Notes: generated from the sequence alone by a model not told the origin. A DNA stretch of 64,000 bases from Massilia litorea (GCF_015101885.1 NZ_CP062941.1:1488001-1552000), one strand, 5' to 3'; counted from the stretch's first letter, positions 42,577 to 52,797 are shown. Program-made: numbers and translations.

Positions 42577-45500
42577 TTAAGCTGCGCGCTTCTTGATGTT
42601 GCCGCTGAGCAGCTCCGCCTTGCGGGCACGGAAAGCTTCGACCGCCTTTTCCTTCACGTGACCAAAGCCGCGGATCTGTTCCGGCAGGTTCGCCAGCTCG
42701 ACGGCGGTGGCATACGAGGCGCCGTTCAGGGACGGCAGCAGCATGTCGATCATCTGGCGATACTCGACAATCAGCGCGCGCTCCATCTTGCGCTCGGCGG
42801 TGTGGCCGAACACGTCGAAGGCGCCGCCGCGCAGGCCTTTCAGTTTAGCCAGCACTTTGAACGCGCCCAGCATCCAGGAGCCGAATTCCTTTTTGACCAG
42901 CTGGCCCTTGGCATCCTTCTTCGCGAACAGCGGCGGCGCCAGATTGAACTTGAATTTAAAATCGCCTTCGAACTGCGATTTCACCTGCTCGAGGAAGCGG
43001 CCGTCGGTGTACAGGCGCGCCACTTCGTATTCGTCTTTATACGCCATCAGCTTGAAGTAGTACTTCGCCACCGCCATCGACAGTTTATTCCCGAGACCCG
43101 CTGCCGTTTCGGCCGCGCGCACGCGCTCCACCAGCTCGGCATACAGGCCGGCATAGGCCGCGTCCTGGTAGCCGGTCAGGAACGCGACACGCTTCTTGAT
43201 GACCGTATCGAGGCTTTGCGGCATCTGCACCAGCACGGCCTGGGCCGGCGTTGCCACCTTTTCGACGCGCTTGAAATCGACTGCGGCGCGACGGCCCCAG
43301 AGGAAGCTCTTTTTATTCGAGGCCACGGCGACACCATTCAGTTCGATCGCCCGCATCAGCGATGCTTCGGTCAGCGGGATGCGCCCTTTCTGCCAGGCGT
43401 AACCCATCAGGAACAGGTTCGTTGCGATCGAGTCGCCCATCAGCGCAGTCGCTAATTTGGTGGCGTCGACGAAATCGGCGCCGGACGCGCCGCCGACCGC
43501 TTCCACGATCAGGCCGCGCACGTCGTCGGCCGGGAACTGCCAGTCGGCGTTCTGGGCAAAGGTGCCGGTTGGCTGCTCGTGCAGGTTGACGATGGCCAGC
43601 GTGCGCCCCGGACGCATTTTAGAAATGGCGTCGGCGGCGCCGGTGGTCAGCATGTCGCAGCCGAGCACGAGGTCCGCTTCGCCGGTGGCGATGCGCTGGG
43701 CGCGCAGGCGCTCCGGCGTCGCTGCGATTTTCACGTGCGAGGTGACGGAGCCGTTCTTCTGGCTCATGCCGGTCATGTCCAGCACCGAAGCACCCTTGGC
43801 TTCCAGGTGCGCGGCCATGCCCATCAGCGCGCCGACGGTGATGACGCCGGTGCCGCCGATGCCGTTGATCAGGATGTTGTACGGATGCTCGACCGACGGC
43901 AGCATCGGCTCGGGCAGTACACCCCAGCCGTCGTCACCGGCGTCTTTCGACATACCCGCCTTGCTCTTTTTGAGCGTGCCGCCTTCGACCGTGACAAAAC
44001 TCGGGCAGAAGCCTTTGGTGCAGGAATAGTCCTTGTTGCAGGACGACTGGTCGATGGTGCGCTTGCGGCCGAAATCGGTCTCTTTCGGCAGGATCGAGAC
44101 GCAGTTCGACTGGATGCCGCAGTCGCCGCAGCCTTCGCAGACGGCTTCGTTGATGACCATGCGCTTGGGCAGGTCGGGGAATTCGCCCTTCTTGCGGCGG
44201 CGGCGCTTCTCGGCCGCGCAGGTCTGGTCGTAGATGATGACCGACACGCCCGGCAGCTCGCGCAGTTCGCGCTGGATGTCGTCCATCTCCTTGCGGTCGT
44301 GCAGGGTCACCAGCGCCGGCAGCGAAGAGCGGTCCGCGTAGCGCGACAAATCTTCGGTGACGAGGGCGATGCGTTTGACGCCCTCGGCCGCCATCTGCTG
44401 GGCGATCATCGGCACCGAGGTCTGGCCGTCGACCGGCTGGCCGCCGGTCATCGCGACCGCGTCGTTGTACAGGATTTTATAAGTGATGTTCACCTTGGCC
44501 GACACGGCGGCGCGCACGGCGAGATAGCCCGAGTGGAAGTACGTCCCGTCGCCCAGGTTCTGGAACACGTGCGGCACTTTCGAGAACGCGGCCTGCCCGA
44601 TCCAGGGCGCGCCTTCGCCGCCCATGTGGGTGGTCAGCTTGTTCATCTCCGGGTAGATGGACGTTGCCATCACGTGGCAGCCGATGCCGGCCAATGCGAA
44701 GGAGCCGTCCGGCACTTTCGTGGACGTGTTGTGCGGGCAGCCGGAGCAATAAAAGGCTGGGCGGAAGGGCGTGGTGATCGCCTTTTGCAGCACGGTGTCC
44801 TTGGCATCGAGGAAGGCGAGACGGGCCTTGATCAGGTCACGCGTGGCCTCGTCCGTAACGAGGCGTGCGATGCGGCCGGCGATCACGCGCGCGACCTGGG
44901 CAACTGAAAAATCGGCCTTCGGCGGCAGCAGCCAGTCGCCGCGCGGCGCAACCCATTCTCCCTTGTCGTCGAACTTGCCGATGATGTGAGGACGGACGTC
45001 GTCGCGCCAGTTGTACAGCTGTTCCTTTAACTGGTATTCGACGACTTGCCGCTTTTCCTCGACCACCAGGATTTCGTCCAGGCCCTGCGCGAATTCGCGC
45101 ACGCCTTCCGGTTCCAGCGGCCAGATCATCGCGACCTTGAACAGGCGCAGGCCGACCTTGGCCGCCATCGCCTCATCGATGCCGAGTTCTTCCAGCGCTT
45201 CCAGAACGTCGAGATAGGATTTGCCCGAGGCGATGATGCCGAGCTTCGCGTTCGGGCTGTCGATCGTCTTGTGATTCAGCTTGTTTTCGCGCGCATAGGC
45301 CAGGGCCGCGTAGATCTTATAGTCCTGCATCAGCGCTTCCTGGTTGCGCGCCTGCTGGCCCAGCGGGACCGAAGACAATGTCGTATTCAGGCCACCTTCC
45401 GGCATCGCGAAATCCTGCGGTAGTTTGACCTGCACGCGGTGCGGATTGGCGTCGACCGAGGCGCTCGATTCGACCGTGTCGGCCAGCGCTTTGAAAGCCA

Positions 45501-46149
45501 CGGCGCAGCCCGAGAAGCGCGACATCGCCCAGCCGTGCACGCCGAGGTCCAGGTATTCCTGCACATTGCAGGGGTACAGGACCGGGATCATGCAGGCCGA
45601 GAAGATGTGGTCCGACTGGTGCGGCAGGGTCGACGAATAGGCGCCGTGGTCGTCGCCGGCGACGAGCAGCACGCCGCCATGCTTTGCGGTACCGGCATGG
45701 TTCATGTGTTTGAAGACGTCGCCGCAGCGGTCCACGCCGGGGCCCTTGCCGTACCACATGGCGAACACGCCGTCGTATTTCGTCGGGCCGATCAGGTCCA
45801 CCGTTTGCGTGCCCCAGACGGCGGTCGCCGCGAGGTCTTCGTTCACGCCCGGCACGAACTGGACGTGGCTCGCCTCCAGGTGGTTTTTTGCTTTCCACAG
45901 GGTCTCGTCGAGGCCGCCCAGCGGCGAACCGCGGTAGCCGGACACGAAACCGGCGGTGTTCAGGCCGGCCGCGCCGTCGCGCTCGCGCTGCATCATCGGC
46001 AGGCGTACCAGGGCCTGGATGCCCGACAGGAAGATGTTGCCTGACTTCGCAGTGTATTTGTCGTCGAGGGTGACCGCAGTTAAAGCTGAGTTATTGAGGC
46101 GGGACGGGACAGCATCCTGCGCGGCTTGTGGCGCGACGGTATCGGGCAT
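42577..46149 (-). CDS. Indolepyruvate ferredoxin oxidoreductase family protein (fused alpha/gamma form)
   Basis: This 1190-aa thiamine-diphosphate iron-sulfur enzyme has an N-terminal pyruvate-oxidoreductase-like part ([27 protein letters not shown]). The central ThDP-binding part contains [10 protein letters not shown] and GIGCHVM. A Cys-rich ferredoxin-like stretch follows ([17 protein letters not shown], later [14 protein letters not shown]), then the gamma-type domain ([14 protein letters not shown]). It oxidatively decarboxylates aryl or branched 2-oxo acids to acyl-CoA. I chose the ATG at 46149 because GGAG lies 6 nt upstream; the ATG at 46161 lacks one. Its neighbour icmF and the divergent LysR gene suggest amino-acid catabolism. 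Confidence 0.92.
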   Translation of the reverse strand: MPDTVAPQAAQDAVPSRLNNSALTAVTLDDKYTAKSGNIFLSGIQALVRLPMMQRERDGAAGLNTAGFVSGYRGSPLGGLDETLWKAKNHLEASHVQFVPGVNEDLAATAVWGTQTVDLIGPTKYDGVFAMWYGKGPGVDRCGDVFKHMNHAGTAKHGGVLLVAGDDHGAYSSTLPHQSDHIFSACMIPVLYPCNVQEYLDLGVHGWAMSRFSGCAVAFKALADTVESSASVDANPHRVQVKLPQDFAMPEGGLNTTLSSVPLGQQARNQEALMQDYKIYAALAYARENKLNHKTIDSPNAKLGIIASGKSYLDVLEALEELGIDEAMAAKVGLRLFKVAMIWPLEPEGVREFAQGLDEILVVEEKRQVVEYQLKEQLYNWRDDVRPHIIGKFDDKGEWVAPRGDWLLPPKADFSVAQVARVIAGRIARLVTDEATRDLIKARLAFLDAKDTVLQKAITTPFRPAFYCSGCPHNTSTKVPDGSFALAGIGCHVMATSIYPEMNKLTTHMGGEGAPWIGQAAFSKVPHVFQNLGDGTYFHSGYLAVRAAVSAKVNITYKILYNDAVAMTGGQPVDGQTSVPMIAQQMAAEGVKRIALVTEDLSRYADRSSLPALVTLHDRKEMDDIQRELRELPGVSVIIYDQTCAAEKRRRRKKGEFPDLPKRMVINEAVCEGCGDCGIQSNCVSILPKETDFGRKRTIDQSSCNKDYSCTKGFCPSFVTVEGGTLKKSKAGMSKDAGDDGWGVLPEPMLPSVEHPYNILINGIGGTGVITVGALMGMAAHLEAKGASVLDMTGMSQKNGSVTSHVKIAATPERLRAQRIATGEADLVLGCDMLTTGAADAISKMRPGRTLAIVNLHEQPTGTFAQNADWQFPADDVRGLIVEAVGGASGADFVDATKLATALMGDSIATNLFLMGYAWQKGRIPLTEASLMRAIELNGVAVASNKKSFLWGRRAAVDFKRVEKVATPAQAVLVQMPQSLDTVIKKRVAFLTGYQDAAYAGLYAELVERVRAAETAAGLGNKLSMAVAKYYFKLMAYKDEYEVARLYTDGRFLEQVKSQFEGDFKFKFNLAPPLFAKKDAKGQLVKKEFGSWMLGAFKVLAKLKGLRGGAFDVFGHTAERKMERALIVEYRQMIDMLLPSLNGASYATAVELANLPEQIRGFGHVKEKAVEAFRARKAELLSGNIKKRAA

Positions 46150-46320
46150 GACGGACTCCATGGGTATGCGAGGGATCCTGCCGCGTCGGTCACGCCGGGT
46201 AGGCGCGGGGTGACGGCAGGGTGGTGTCGCGGTGGGCGACGGGCGCGTGGAGTGTATGGCCTTCCCGCTAACAGGGGAAATAGGGATTGCGGATAGGGGT
46301 ATAAGAAAAAATGATGGCAG

Positions 46321-47253
46321 TTATTCACGCAAACGCGCGCCGGGCCAGGCGCCATTGGCACACAGCATTTCGGTCACCTGGCGCACCAGGCGGCTGATCG
46401 CGGCAGCCGCATTCGTCAGCGGAATATTGCGCGAGGCGCACAGGGTGACGCTGCGGCGGATCGGCGGATTCTCGATCGGGGTCGCGGCCAGCAAGCCGCT
46501 GTCGATTTCAGCGCGCAGCGGCGCCAGCGGCAGCAAGGTCGCACCCATGTCGGCCAGCAGGGCGGATTTCAGGATCGCGATCGAGTTGATTTCGATCAGC
46601 TTGGTGAGCGCCAGCCCCGCACCCGCCGCGGCTGCCTCGATCAAGGGGCGTACGCCGTGCTGCTGGGCGGGCAGGATCAGTGTGTTGGACAATGCCGCGG
46701 CCAGCGCGATCGATGCCGAGCGCGGCTTTGACAGGGAATCGGTGCGGCAGATATACATCAGGTCTTCCTCGACCAGGGGTGTCGCCTCGAAGCCGCCGAG
46801 CTGACCATCGTCGAACAGGACGGCCAGGTTCAATCTCCCCGATTTCAGCTGTTCGATCAGGTTGCCCGAGATTTCCTCGGTCAGTTGCAGCGTGATTTCC
46901 GGGTAGGTGGTGCGCGCGGCCGTCAGCAGGGGTAAGGCCAAGGCCCCGGAGATGCTGTGCGGCAGCCCGAGTGTGACGCTGCCCGAGGGGCGGGTGGTCG
47001 ACTGGGTGACGGCCGAGCGCGCGTCGGCCACCTGCTTCAGGATGGCTTGCGCATGTTCGTAAAAGACCTTGCCCGCATCGGTGCTGAGGACGCCGTGGGC
47101 GGAGCGGTGCAGTAACTGGGCGCCGAGTTCTTCCTCGAGCTGGCGCAGCTGCTGGGTCAGCGCCGGCTGCGCCACATGCAGCACCAGCGCAGCGCGCGAC
47201 AGGGACCCGTGATCGACGATGGCAACGAAATAACGGAGTTGTCTTAATTCCAT
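46321..47253 (-). CDS. LysR family transcriptional regulator
   Basis: This 310-aa protein has the N-terminal winged helix (MELRQLRYFVAIVDHGSLSR, then QPALTQQLRQLEEELG) and a LysR substrate-binding domain. The sequence is nearest to Nac/CynR-like members. It is divergent from the HD-GYP gene (123-bp gap) and lies upstream of the ferredoxin oxidoreductase gene on the same strand (171-bp gap). Either could be a target; the inducer is unknown. Confidence 0.9.
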   Translation of the reverse strand: MELRQLRYFVAIVDHGSLSRAALVLHVAQPALTQQLRQLEEELGAQLLHRSAHGVLSTDAGKVFYEHAQAILKQVADARSAVTQSTTRPSGSVTLGLPHSISGALALPLLTAARTTYPEITLQLTEEISGNLIEQLKSGRLNLAVLFDDGQLGGFEATPLVEEDLMYICRTDSLSKPRSASIALAAALSNTLILPAQQHGVRPLIEAAAAGAGLALTKLIEINSIAILKSALLADMGATLLPLAPLRAEIDSGLLAATPIENPPIRRSVTLCASRNIPLTNAAAAISRLVRQVTEMLCANGAWPGARLRE

Positions 47254-47376
47254 CGAGAACTAGTTTGTGCCTAGCTGCAACACATTAGTGGTAAAAAATT
47301 TATTCAAAGAAACGAAGTTGATATACTGCATAGCCCCGTCATGCTGGCGGAGATTAACATACGGTCGGACCCTTGC

Positions 47377-48597
47377 ATGCTTAAAAAAATCGATTCCTCC
47401 CAGCTTCGCGTGGGCATGGCTATCCACGACCTCGACTGCGGCTGGATGGAACACCCGTTCGTCCGCGCCAGGTTCGTTCTCAGCAGCGACGACGAGATCC
47501 GCAAGATCACCCGTGCCGGCATCCGCAACGTCATTATCGACTGTTTGAAAGGTGTCGACGTCGAGGCGGCCCCGACACTGGCCGAAGCGCAGGCGAAGAC
47601 TGAAGCGGAAGTGACGGCCATTGCCAGCAAGCCCGTGAAACCGGTCCGTACCAGCCTCGGCGACGAGATGCAGCGCGCGGTCGGCATCCGTCGCCAGGCG
47701 GTCAACCTGGTGCGCACGGTGATGCAGGACGCGCGCCTCGGTAAAGCGGTCGAGATGGAGAATGTCTCGCCGGTCGTGACCAACATCACCGAATCGATCC
47801 TGCGCAATTCCGGCGCCTTGCTCAGCCTGATGCGTATCAAGACCAAGGATGACTACACCTTCCTGCACTCGGTCAGCGTGTGCACGCTGCTGGTCGCGTT
47901 CTGCCGTTCGCGTGGCATGGACGAGGAAACGATCTACCAGGCCGGCATCGGCGGGCTCCTGCACGATACCGGCAAGGCGCTGGTGCCGGATAGTATCCTG
48001 AACAAGCCGGGGCGCCTGACCGACGAAGAATTCGCGATCATCAAGAAGCACCCGCGAGACGGCTACGACCTGCTGCGCCAGACGCCGGAAATCGGCGCGA
48101 TCCCGCTCGATATCACCTTGCACCACCACGAGCGGCACGATGGCAGCGGTTATCCGGAAATGCAAAACGCATCCGAGATTTCCGAGCTGGCACAAATGGC
48201 GGCGATCGTCGACGTCTACGATGCGATCACCTCGGACCGCAGCTACCACAAGGGCATGTCGGCGGCCGACGCGCTGCGCAAGATCTACGAGTGGAGCAAA
48301 TTCCACTTCAATCCGGCGCTGGCCCAGGAGTTCATGCGCTGCGTCGGCATTTATCCGGTCGGCACCATGGTGATGCTCGAATCGGGGCGCCTGGGCGTGG
48401 TGGTCGAGCCGCACGAGAGCAACTTGCTCACGCCCAAGGTCAACGTGTTCTTCAACACCAAGAGCCAGACCTATATTCGTCCGGAGCTGCTCGACCTGTC
48501 GCGCGCGCTGGGCTTTGGCGGCGGCGACAAGATCGTGCGTCACGAGTCGCCCGACAAGTGGCGCGTCGACCCAAATAAATTCTTGCTGGTTGCCTGA
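47377..48597 (+). CDS. HD-GYP cyclic-di-GMP phosphodiesterase with DUF3391 domain
   Basis: This 406-aa protein has an N-terminal DUF3391 region (MLKKIDSSQLRVGMAIHDLD, to about 130). An HD-GYP domain follows with HD at 196-197 and HHHERHDGSGYP (GYP at 258-260). HD-GYP enzymes hydrolyse cyclic-di-GMP and promote the motile, dispersed state. I preferred the ATG at 47377 by family similarity over the ATG at 47341. It ends 8 bp from the end of the convergent diguanylate cyclase gene, pairing a predicted degrader with a maker of the same messenger. Confidence 0.9.
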   Translation: MLKKIDSSQLRVGMAIHDLDCGWMEHPFVRARFVLSSDDEIRKITRAGIRNVIIDCLKGVDVEAAPTLAEAQAKTEAEVTAIASKPVKPVRTSLGDEMQRAVGIRRQAVNLVRTVMQDARLGKAVEMENVSPVVTNITESILRNSGALLSLMRIKTKDDYTFLHSVSVCTLLVAFCRSRGMDEETIYQAGIGGLLHDTGKALVPDSILNKPGRLTDEEFAIIKKHPRDGYDLLRQTPEIGAIPLDITLHHHERHDGSGYPEMQNASEISELAQMAAIVDVYDAITSDRSYHKGMSAADALRKIYEWSKFHFNPALAQEFMRCVGIYPVGTMVMLESGRLGVVVEPHESNLLTPKVNVFFNTKSQTYIRPELLDLSRALGFGGGDKIVRHESPDKWRVDPNKFLLVA

Positions 48598-48605
48598 AAT
48601 AAGGC

Positions 48606-49646
48606 CTAGAAAAATTCGGCGGTTTCGTTCGAGGTCACCGTCTGCAACAGCCCGCGCTCGACCAGCTCGTTGTAATGGCAGACCTGGTTGCGGCCGTGGG
48701 TCTTGGCGTAGTACAGCGCCTGGTCGGCGTGACCGAGCGTCACCACCGGCGAATCGTAGGGGCTGATGCTGACGAAGCCGACGCTCACCGTCACCTTTCC
48801 CACCTGCGGAAACTGGTAGTTTTCGACATTGCCGCGGAAGCGGTCGATGATGCGGCGCGCATTCTCGAGCGTCGTCGAGCGCAGCAGGACCACGAACTCC
48901 TCGCCGCCAAAACGAAACACCCGGTCCTGGGCGCGGAACGATGCCTGCAGCTGATTCGCGATCAGGATCAGCACTTCGTCGCCGTACAGGTGGCCGAAGG
49001 TGTCGTTCACCATCTTGAAATGGTCGACGTCGACCACCGCCAGCCAGCCCGTCTTCTCGCCCTGATTGCAGCGCCGTTCGGGCTGGCCCGCTAGCGGCGG
49101 CTCCGGCTCGGCCGGGCATTGCAGCATGCGTGCGAGCTGGTCTTCGAAGGTTTTGCGATTGAGCAGGCCGGTAAGCGAATCGCGTTCGCTGTAGTCGAGC
49201 AGATTCTGGAAATTCCGGTAGACGCCGACGATGCCGGCGACCATGTGGATGGTGGTGGCAGGGAAGGGCGCTGCGCGCACGATTTCGATGCAGGTCGTGG
49301 CCTTGTCGCCGAACCAGATCGGCAGCCACAAGCTACGGGTGCCGTCAGGACCGCATGTTTCAGTGCTGGTGTCGTGGCGCGCCAGGCAGGCGGCCAGTTC
49401 AGGATAGGCTTCGAGTGGCTCGCCGGGCGTGCCGCCGTCGTGCAGGTCCTCGACGCGGGCGGCACCGCCGGTGCTGATGCTGGCGCGGACACGTACATGC
49501 TGGCGCCCACCGAACGTGGAGATGGACAACACCCGCGTCTGTGCGGCGGCGGCCAGTTCCTGCACTGCCGCCACCACCGAGATGTCGAGCATCGCATGGT
49601 CGCGGTGGCCGGTCATGTCCACCATGTGTTTCAGAAGGGAATCCAT
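48606..49646 (-). CDS. GGDEF diguanylate cyclase with N-terminal GAF-like region
   Basis: This 346-aa protein has an N-terminal sensory region (about 15-145, GAF-like) and a GGDEF domain. The active-site loop GGEEF is at 247-251, and an intact inhibitory I-site RAQD (238-241) is spaced five residues before it. It should make cyclic-di-GMP and be feedback-inhibited. It is cytoplasmic (no membrane helix). It lies just upstream of the Tad pilus locus and converges with the phosphodiesterase gene, so it may set local cyclic-di-GMP for adhesion. Confidence 0.9.
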   Translation of the reverse strand: MDSLLKHMVDMTGHRDHAMLDISVVAAVQELAAAAQTRVLSISTFGGRQHVRVRASISTGGAARVEDLHDGGTPGEPLEAYPELAACLARHDTSTETCGPDGTRSLWLPIWFGDKATTCIEIVRAAPFPATTIHMVAGIVGVYRNFQNLLDYSERDSLTGLLNRKTFEDQLARMLQCPAEPEPPLAGQPERRCNQGEKTGWLAVVDVDHFKMVNDTFGHLYGDEVLILIANQLQASFRAQDRVFRFGGEEFVVLLRSTTLENARRIIDRFRGNVENYQFPQVGKVTVSVGFVSISPYDSPVVTLGHADQALYYAKTHGRNQVCHYNELVERGLLQTVTSNETAEFF

Positions 49647-49999
49647 GTCATTCTCAGAAATGTAATCAACCCACCACTGCCTCTCTTCGACCAGCGCCGA
49701 CCGCTAAAATTTCCGAAGAGCAAGCGAAACAGCATAATCCTTTTTTGTTATCAGAGCAATATTCGGCCTGCTAATTCGGTGGTTTCCATGACACAGACAG
49801 TCCCATTCGATCCGCATCAATGTTCTCCAAGAGAAAGTAATTCCTTATGGAAAGCTTGCTAACAGTCAACTTGCCGTGAGGCATCATATTTTATAGTGAA
49901 CTCACTGCAGCGGAAACGACGAAGCGCAGTTAGCGGAGTCAACGGAGGTTCTCCAGCCGTTGCAGGGTTGTTCTTATAAACCACCATATGGAGTTTGTC
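49647..49999. other. Intergenic region with the first flp promoter and leader
   Basis: This 353-bp non-coding gap precedes the first flp gene. Its right part (49865-49999) is duplicated before the second flp gene. Nothing recognisable was found in 49647-49864. Confidence 0.5.
49865..49999 (+). repeat. Duplicated flp promoter/leader, copy 1
   Basis: This aligns along its length with 50799-50929. The best-conserved block, GGCATCATATTTTATAGTG at 49880-49898, is identical in both copies. It contains a TATAGT -10-like hexamer. The leader of about 100 nt also keeps GAGTCAA and GTTGCAGGG blocks. Confidence 0.75.
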
Positions 50000-50185
50000 A
50001 TGAAAACGATCTTTACCGCTGTGCAAGCTTTCATCGCTGACGAAGACGGCGTCACTGCCATCGAGTATGGTCTGATCGCTGCGCTGGTCGGTGTCGCCGT
50101 GGCGGGTACCGCAAAGCTGCTCGGCACCGAGATCAAGACGACGTTCACCAACGTGATTAACGCCCTGAAAGGTACCACTACCTAA
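50000..50185 (+). CDS. flp: Flp family type IVb pilin, copy 1
   Basis: This 61-aa prepilin has a short leader cut after Gly (DEDG-VTAIEYGLIAALVG, keeping the Glu-Tyr pair of Flp pilins) and one hydrophobic helix. I chose the ATG at 50000 with GGAG 7 nt upstream rather than the ATG at 49988. It is the major subunit of the Tad pilus. The prepilin peptidase gene follows after a strong terminator. Confidence 0.93.
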   Translation: MKTIFTAVQAFIADEDGVTAIEYGLIAALVGVAVAGTAKLLGTEIKTTFTNVINALKGTTT

Positions 50186-50197
50186 TTACTCAAGTTT

Positions 50198-50232
50198 GCC
50201 CTCCGGATCTCGGTCCGGAGGGCTTTTTTTTT
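50198..50232 (+). terminator. Intrinsic terminator after flp copy 1
   Basis: A 10-bp perfect stem (GCCCTCCGGA with TCCGGAGGGC) and a 6-nt loop is followed by nine T. It should make pilin mRNA far more abundant than the downstream tad mRNA. Confidence 0.92.
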
Positions 50233-50245
50233 GGGGAATTCGATC

Positions 50246-50776
50246 ATGCCCATTCCTACCTGGCTCGACCTGTTGCTGGTCATTCTCGTTGTCAGCGCGG
50301 CCATCACCGACCTCGCGATACGCAAAATCCCGAATTTATTTCTGTTACTTGCCTGGTGCGCGGTGGTCGGTCTGCACCTCGCCGACACTGCTCCCGTCGT
50401 CGCCCTCGGCCATGCCCTCGGTGGCGCTCTCATTGGGTTTGCTTTCTTCCTGCCCCTGTATGTCGTACGGGGCATGGCAGCTGGCGATGTCAAGCTGATG
50501 GCGACCGTCGGCCTGTTCCTCGGGCCCTCGAACACCGCACAGGCCTGCATCCTGACCTGGTGCGTGGGCGGGGTGATGGCACTGCTGATGATTCTCTTTA
50601 CGCGCCGCTGGTCCGATGCCTATGCCAATTTGCGCAGCCTGCTCCTGCCGATGCTGCGTATCGGCCCCAGCGTACAGGCAGCCTCGCTGGCGCGTCCCAG
50701 CGTTGGTTCGATGCCCTATGGGTTCGCAATCGCCGTCACCACGCTCTGGCTGCTGGCACAACGGCATTTTACCTAA
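50246..50776 (+). CDS. tadV: Prepilin peptidase (TadV/CpaA)
   Basis: This 176-aa polytopic aspartic protease of family A24 has both catalytic aspartates visible: AITDLAIRKIPN and GMAAGDVKLMA. It cleaves the Flp leader at Gly. The ATG at 50246 follows GGGGA by 8 nt. It sits between two flp genes and their nearly identical leaders. Confidence 0.92.
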   Translation: MPIPTWLDLLLVILVVSAAITDLAIRKIPNLFLLLAWCAVVGLHLADTAPVVALGHALGGALIGFAFFLPLYVVRGMAAGDVKLMATVGLFLGPSNTAQACILTWCVGGVMALLMILFTRRWSDAYANLRSLLLPMLRIGPSVQAASLARPSVGSMPYGFAIAVTTLWLLAQRHFT

Positions 50777-50798
50777 GGTAAGTAAGACTTTGCTTATG

Positions 50799-50929
50799 GT
50801 CAACTTTCCTTGCGGCATCATATTTTATAGTGGACATACTGCAGCGAGAACGGCAAATCATCGTTGGCAGAGTCAAGGAAGTCTCCTGCTGTTGCAGGGC
50901 TGTTTTATCAACCAACCTAGGGAGTTTTC
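50799..50929 (+). repeat. Duplicated flp promoter/leader, copy 2
   Basis: This is the second copy of the flp leader. The identical 19-nt block is at 50814-50832, and the ribosome-binding site AGGGAG is at 50919-50924. It starts 23 bp after the tadV stop. Confidence 0.75.
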
Positions 50930-51115
50930 ATGAAAACGATGCTTAACAGTGTGCAAGCATTCATTGCCGACGAAAGCGGCGTGACTGCCATTGAGTACGG
51001 TTTGATTGCTGCCCTGGTCGGGGTCGCAGTGGCCGGGACCGCCAAGTTGCTGGGCGATGAAATCAAAACCACATTCAATAACATTGTGACGAGTCTGAAA
51101 TTGGCGTTGACGTAA
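50930..51115 (+). CDS. flp: Flp family type IVb pilin, copy 2
   Basis: This 61-aa prepilin is close to copy 1. The stretch GVTAIEYGLIAALVGVAVAG is identical, with differences mainly at both ends (MLNSVQ; SLKLALT). AGGGAG lies 5 nt upstream of the ATG. It has the same leader-plus-terminator design as copy 1, so the pair arose by local duplication. The two could be alternative or mixed major pilins. Confidence 0.93.
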   Translation: MKTMLNSVQAFIADESGVTAIEYGLIAALVGVAVAGTAKLLGDEIKTTFNNIVTSLKLALT

Positions 51116-51127
51116 GCACGCAGGTTT

Positions 51128-51158
51128 GCCCTCCAGAGCGGCTCCGGAGGGCTTTTTT
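51128..51158 (+). terminator. Intrinsic terminator after flp copy 2
   Basis: GCCCTCC (51128-51134) pairs with GGAGGGC (51146-51152), with T6 after it. The sequence resembles the terminator of copy 1, supporting duplication of the whole unit. Confidence 0.88.
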
Positions 51159-51360
51159 CAGAAGCGAGCTCGCCCGAACCAGCGTTGAATCCGTGCCTGA
51201 TGGATTCGCAAGTTCAACGGCCACTTTATGGTGATGCGCACAACCTCATCTTCCGCGACGGTAACCCCTTGCTGCGCCTCAATGGCTTGGGAGAACCGGT
51301 CGCTAGAATGAAATCCATATTCCTAGGGAATGTTCTCTAGCGAATGCAAGGAGAAATACC

Positions 51361-52797
51361 ATGAGTGAAACGCTGTCTTTCGCAGCGTCTGCGGGGGCGT
51401 TCGGCACGGCGCCGAGCGCGTCCACGATGCCGCCGGGCGAACTCGATGTCGCTGCGATCTTGCCGCGCCAGCCGAGGTCGGTCAGCGACACCGGACTCGA
51501 CCTGCGCCTGGTATCGAGCCTGGTGCTCAAAACCTTGCATACCACCGGGCGCGCGCCGCTGCCGCTACTGTCCGGAAAGCTTCGCCTGTCCATCAGTGTG
51601 TTGCGTGAAGCGCTGGGGGCCCTGACGGTCGAGCAGCAGGTCGAAGTGGCCTGGTCGGGTGATTCCGACATCGACGTCCAATATCAACTGACGCCGATCG
51701 GCCAGCGTGCCGCGCTCGCCTGCCTCGCCGAGTGCGGCTATGTCGGGCCGGCACCGGTCACGCTCGATGCCTATCGCGCGATGGTCGAGCGCCAGTCCCT
51801 GCGGCGGCCGGCGCTGCGCCATCCGGAACGGCAGGGCGGACGCCCGTCGGCCCCGACTTGCGGGCCTGCCCCGGCCGCCCTGGCTGCCATGCTGGCCGAC
51901 GATGGACTGGATCGGGCCCAACGCGAGCTGCTCGGTGCGGCCTTGCATGCGCAACGGCCGCTCTTGCTGCATGGCCCGACCGGCTCCGGCAAGACGACAC
52001 TGGCGCGCAAGCTGGCGCGCCTGCTGCCGGGCACGGTGGCGGTGCCGTACGCGCTCCTGGTCGAGGATCGCATTGTCCCGTTCCACGATCCGCTGCGCCA
52101 TCCGGCACCGCTGCCGCTGGGACGCCAGCAGGAAGAACGGCGCAGCTGCGATGCGCGCTGGGCGATCTGCCAGCGCCCGCTCGTGCATGTCGGAGCCGAA
52201 CTCGATGCGTCCATGCTCACGCTGCACGCCGACCCCGACAGCGGAATGCATCACGCTCCGCTCCAGCTACAGGCCAACAATGGCATCCTCGTACTCGACG
52301 ATCTCGGACTCGCACCTGCGCCGCCGAGCGAACTGCTCGCGGCCTGGCTCGGAGTGCTCGACGGCGGCCCGACACGCCTCGCCGCGGGCGGACATGGCGA
52401 GACGGTGCCCTTCGACGCGATGCTGGTGCTCGTCACCAACCAGGCGCCGGGCAGCGTGTTCGATCCCGCTTTCCTGCGCCGCATCGCTTACCGGATCGAG
52501 CTCGGGCCGCTGGCCGAAGCGGCCTATCGCGCCATGTTGCGCCGTGCCAGCCGGCTACACGGACTGGACTGCGACGAGACCGTGATCGATCACCTGGTCA
52601 CGCGCCTGCACCGCGCCGGCAACATACCGCTGCTGGCCTGCTATCCACACGAGCTGCTCGGCCGTGTGTTTGATTTCGCCGGCTTTGCCGGTACCGAACC
52701 CCGCCTGACGATCGCTGCCCTGGAGCAGGCGTGGAGCAGCATGTGCACCAGCGGCAGCGCCCCGGCCTCGTGCCACGTCGCAGGAATCGAACCATGA
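51361..52797 (+). CDS. AAA+ ATPase of the Tad locus with N-terminal winged-helix-like domain
   Basis: This 478-aa protein has two parts. Residues 40-125 (SLVLKTLHTTGRAPL... VEQQVEVAW) look like a winged-helix fold. Residues 190-450 form an AAA+ domain with Walker A GPTGSGKT (205-212), Walker B GILVLDDLG and sensor-like VLVTNQAPG. It is not TadA or TadZ, which are encoded separately. It overlaps cpaB as ATGA, so it belongs to the pilus operon. Similar ATPases occur in some Tad loci of this bacterial group; the role is unknown (assembly motor or regulator). Confidence 0.8.
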   Translation: MSETLSFAASAGAFGTAPSASTMPPGELDVAAILPRQPRSVSDTGLDLRLVSSLVLKTLHTTGRAPLPLLSGKLRLSISVLREALGALTVEQQVEVAWSGDSDIDVQYQLTPIGQRAALACLAECGYVGPAPVTLDAYRAMVERQSLRRPALRHPERQGGRPSAPTCGPAPAALAAMLADDGLDRAQRELLGAALHAQRPLLLHGPTGSGKTTLARKLARLLPGTVAVPYALLVEDRIVPFHDPLRHPAPLPLGRQQEERRSCDARWAICQRPLVHVGAELDASMLTLHADPDSGMHHAPLQLQANNGILVLDDLGLAPAPPSELLAAWLGVLDGGPTRLAAGGHGETVPFDAMLVLVTNQAPGSVFDPAFLRRIAYRIELGPLAEAAYRAMLRRASRLHGLDCDETVIDHLVTRLHRAGNIPLLACYPHELLGRVFDFAGFAGTEPRLTIAALEQAWSSMCTSGSAPASCHVAGIEP

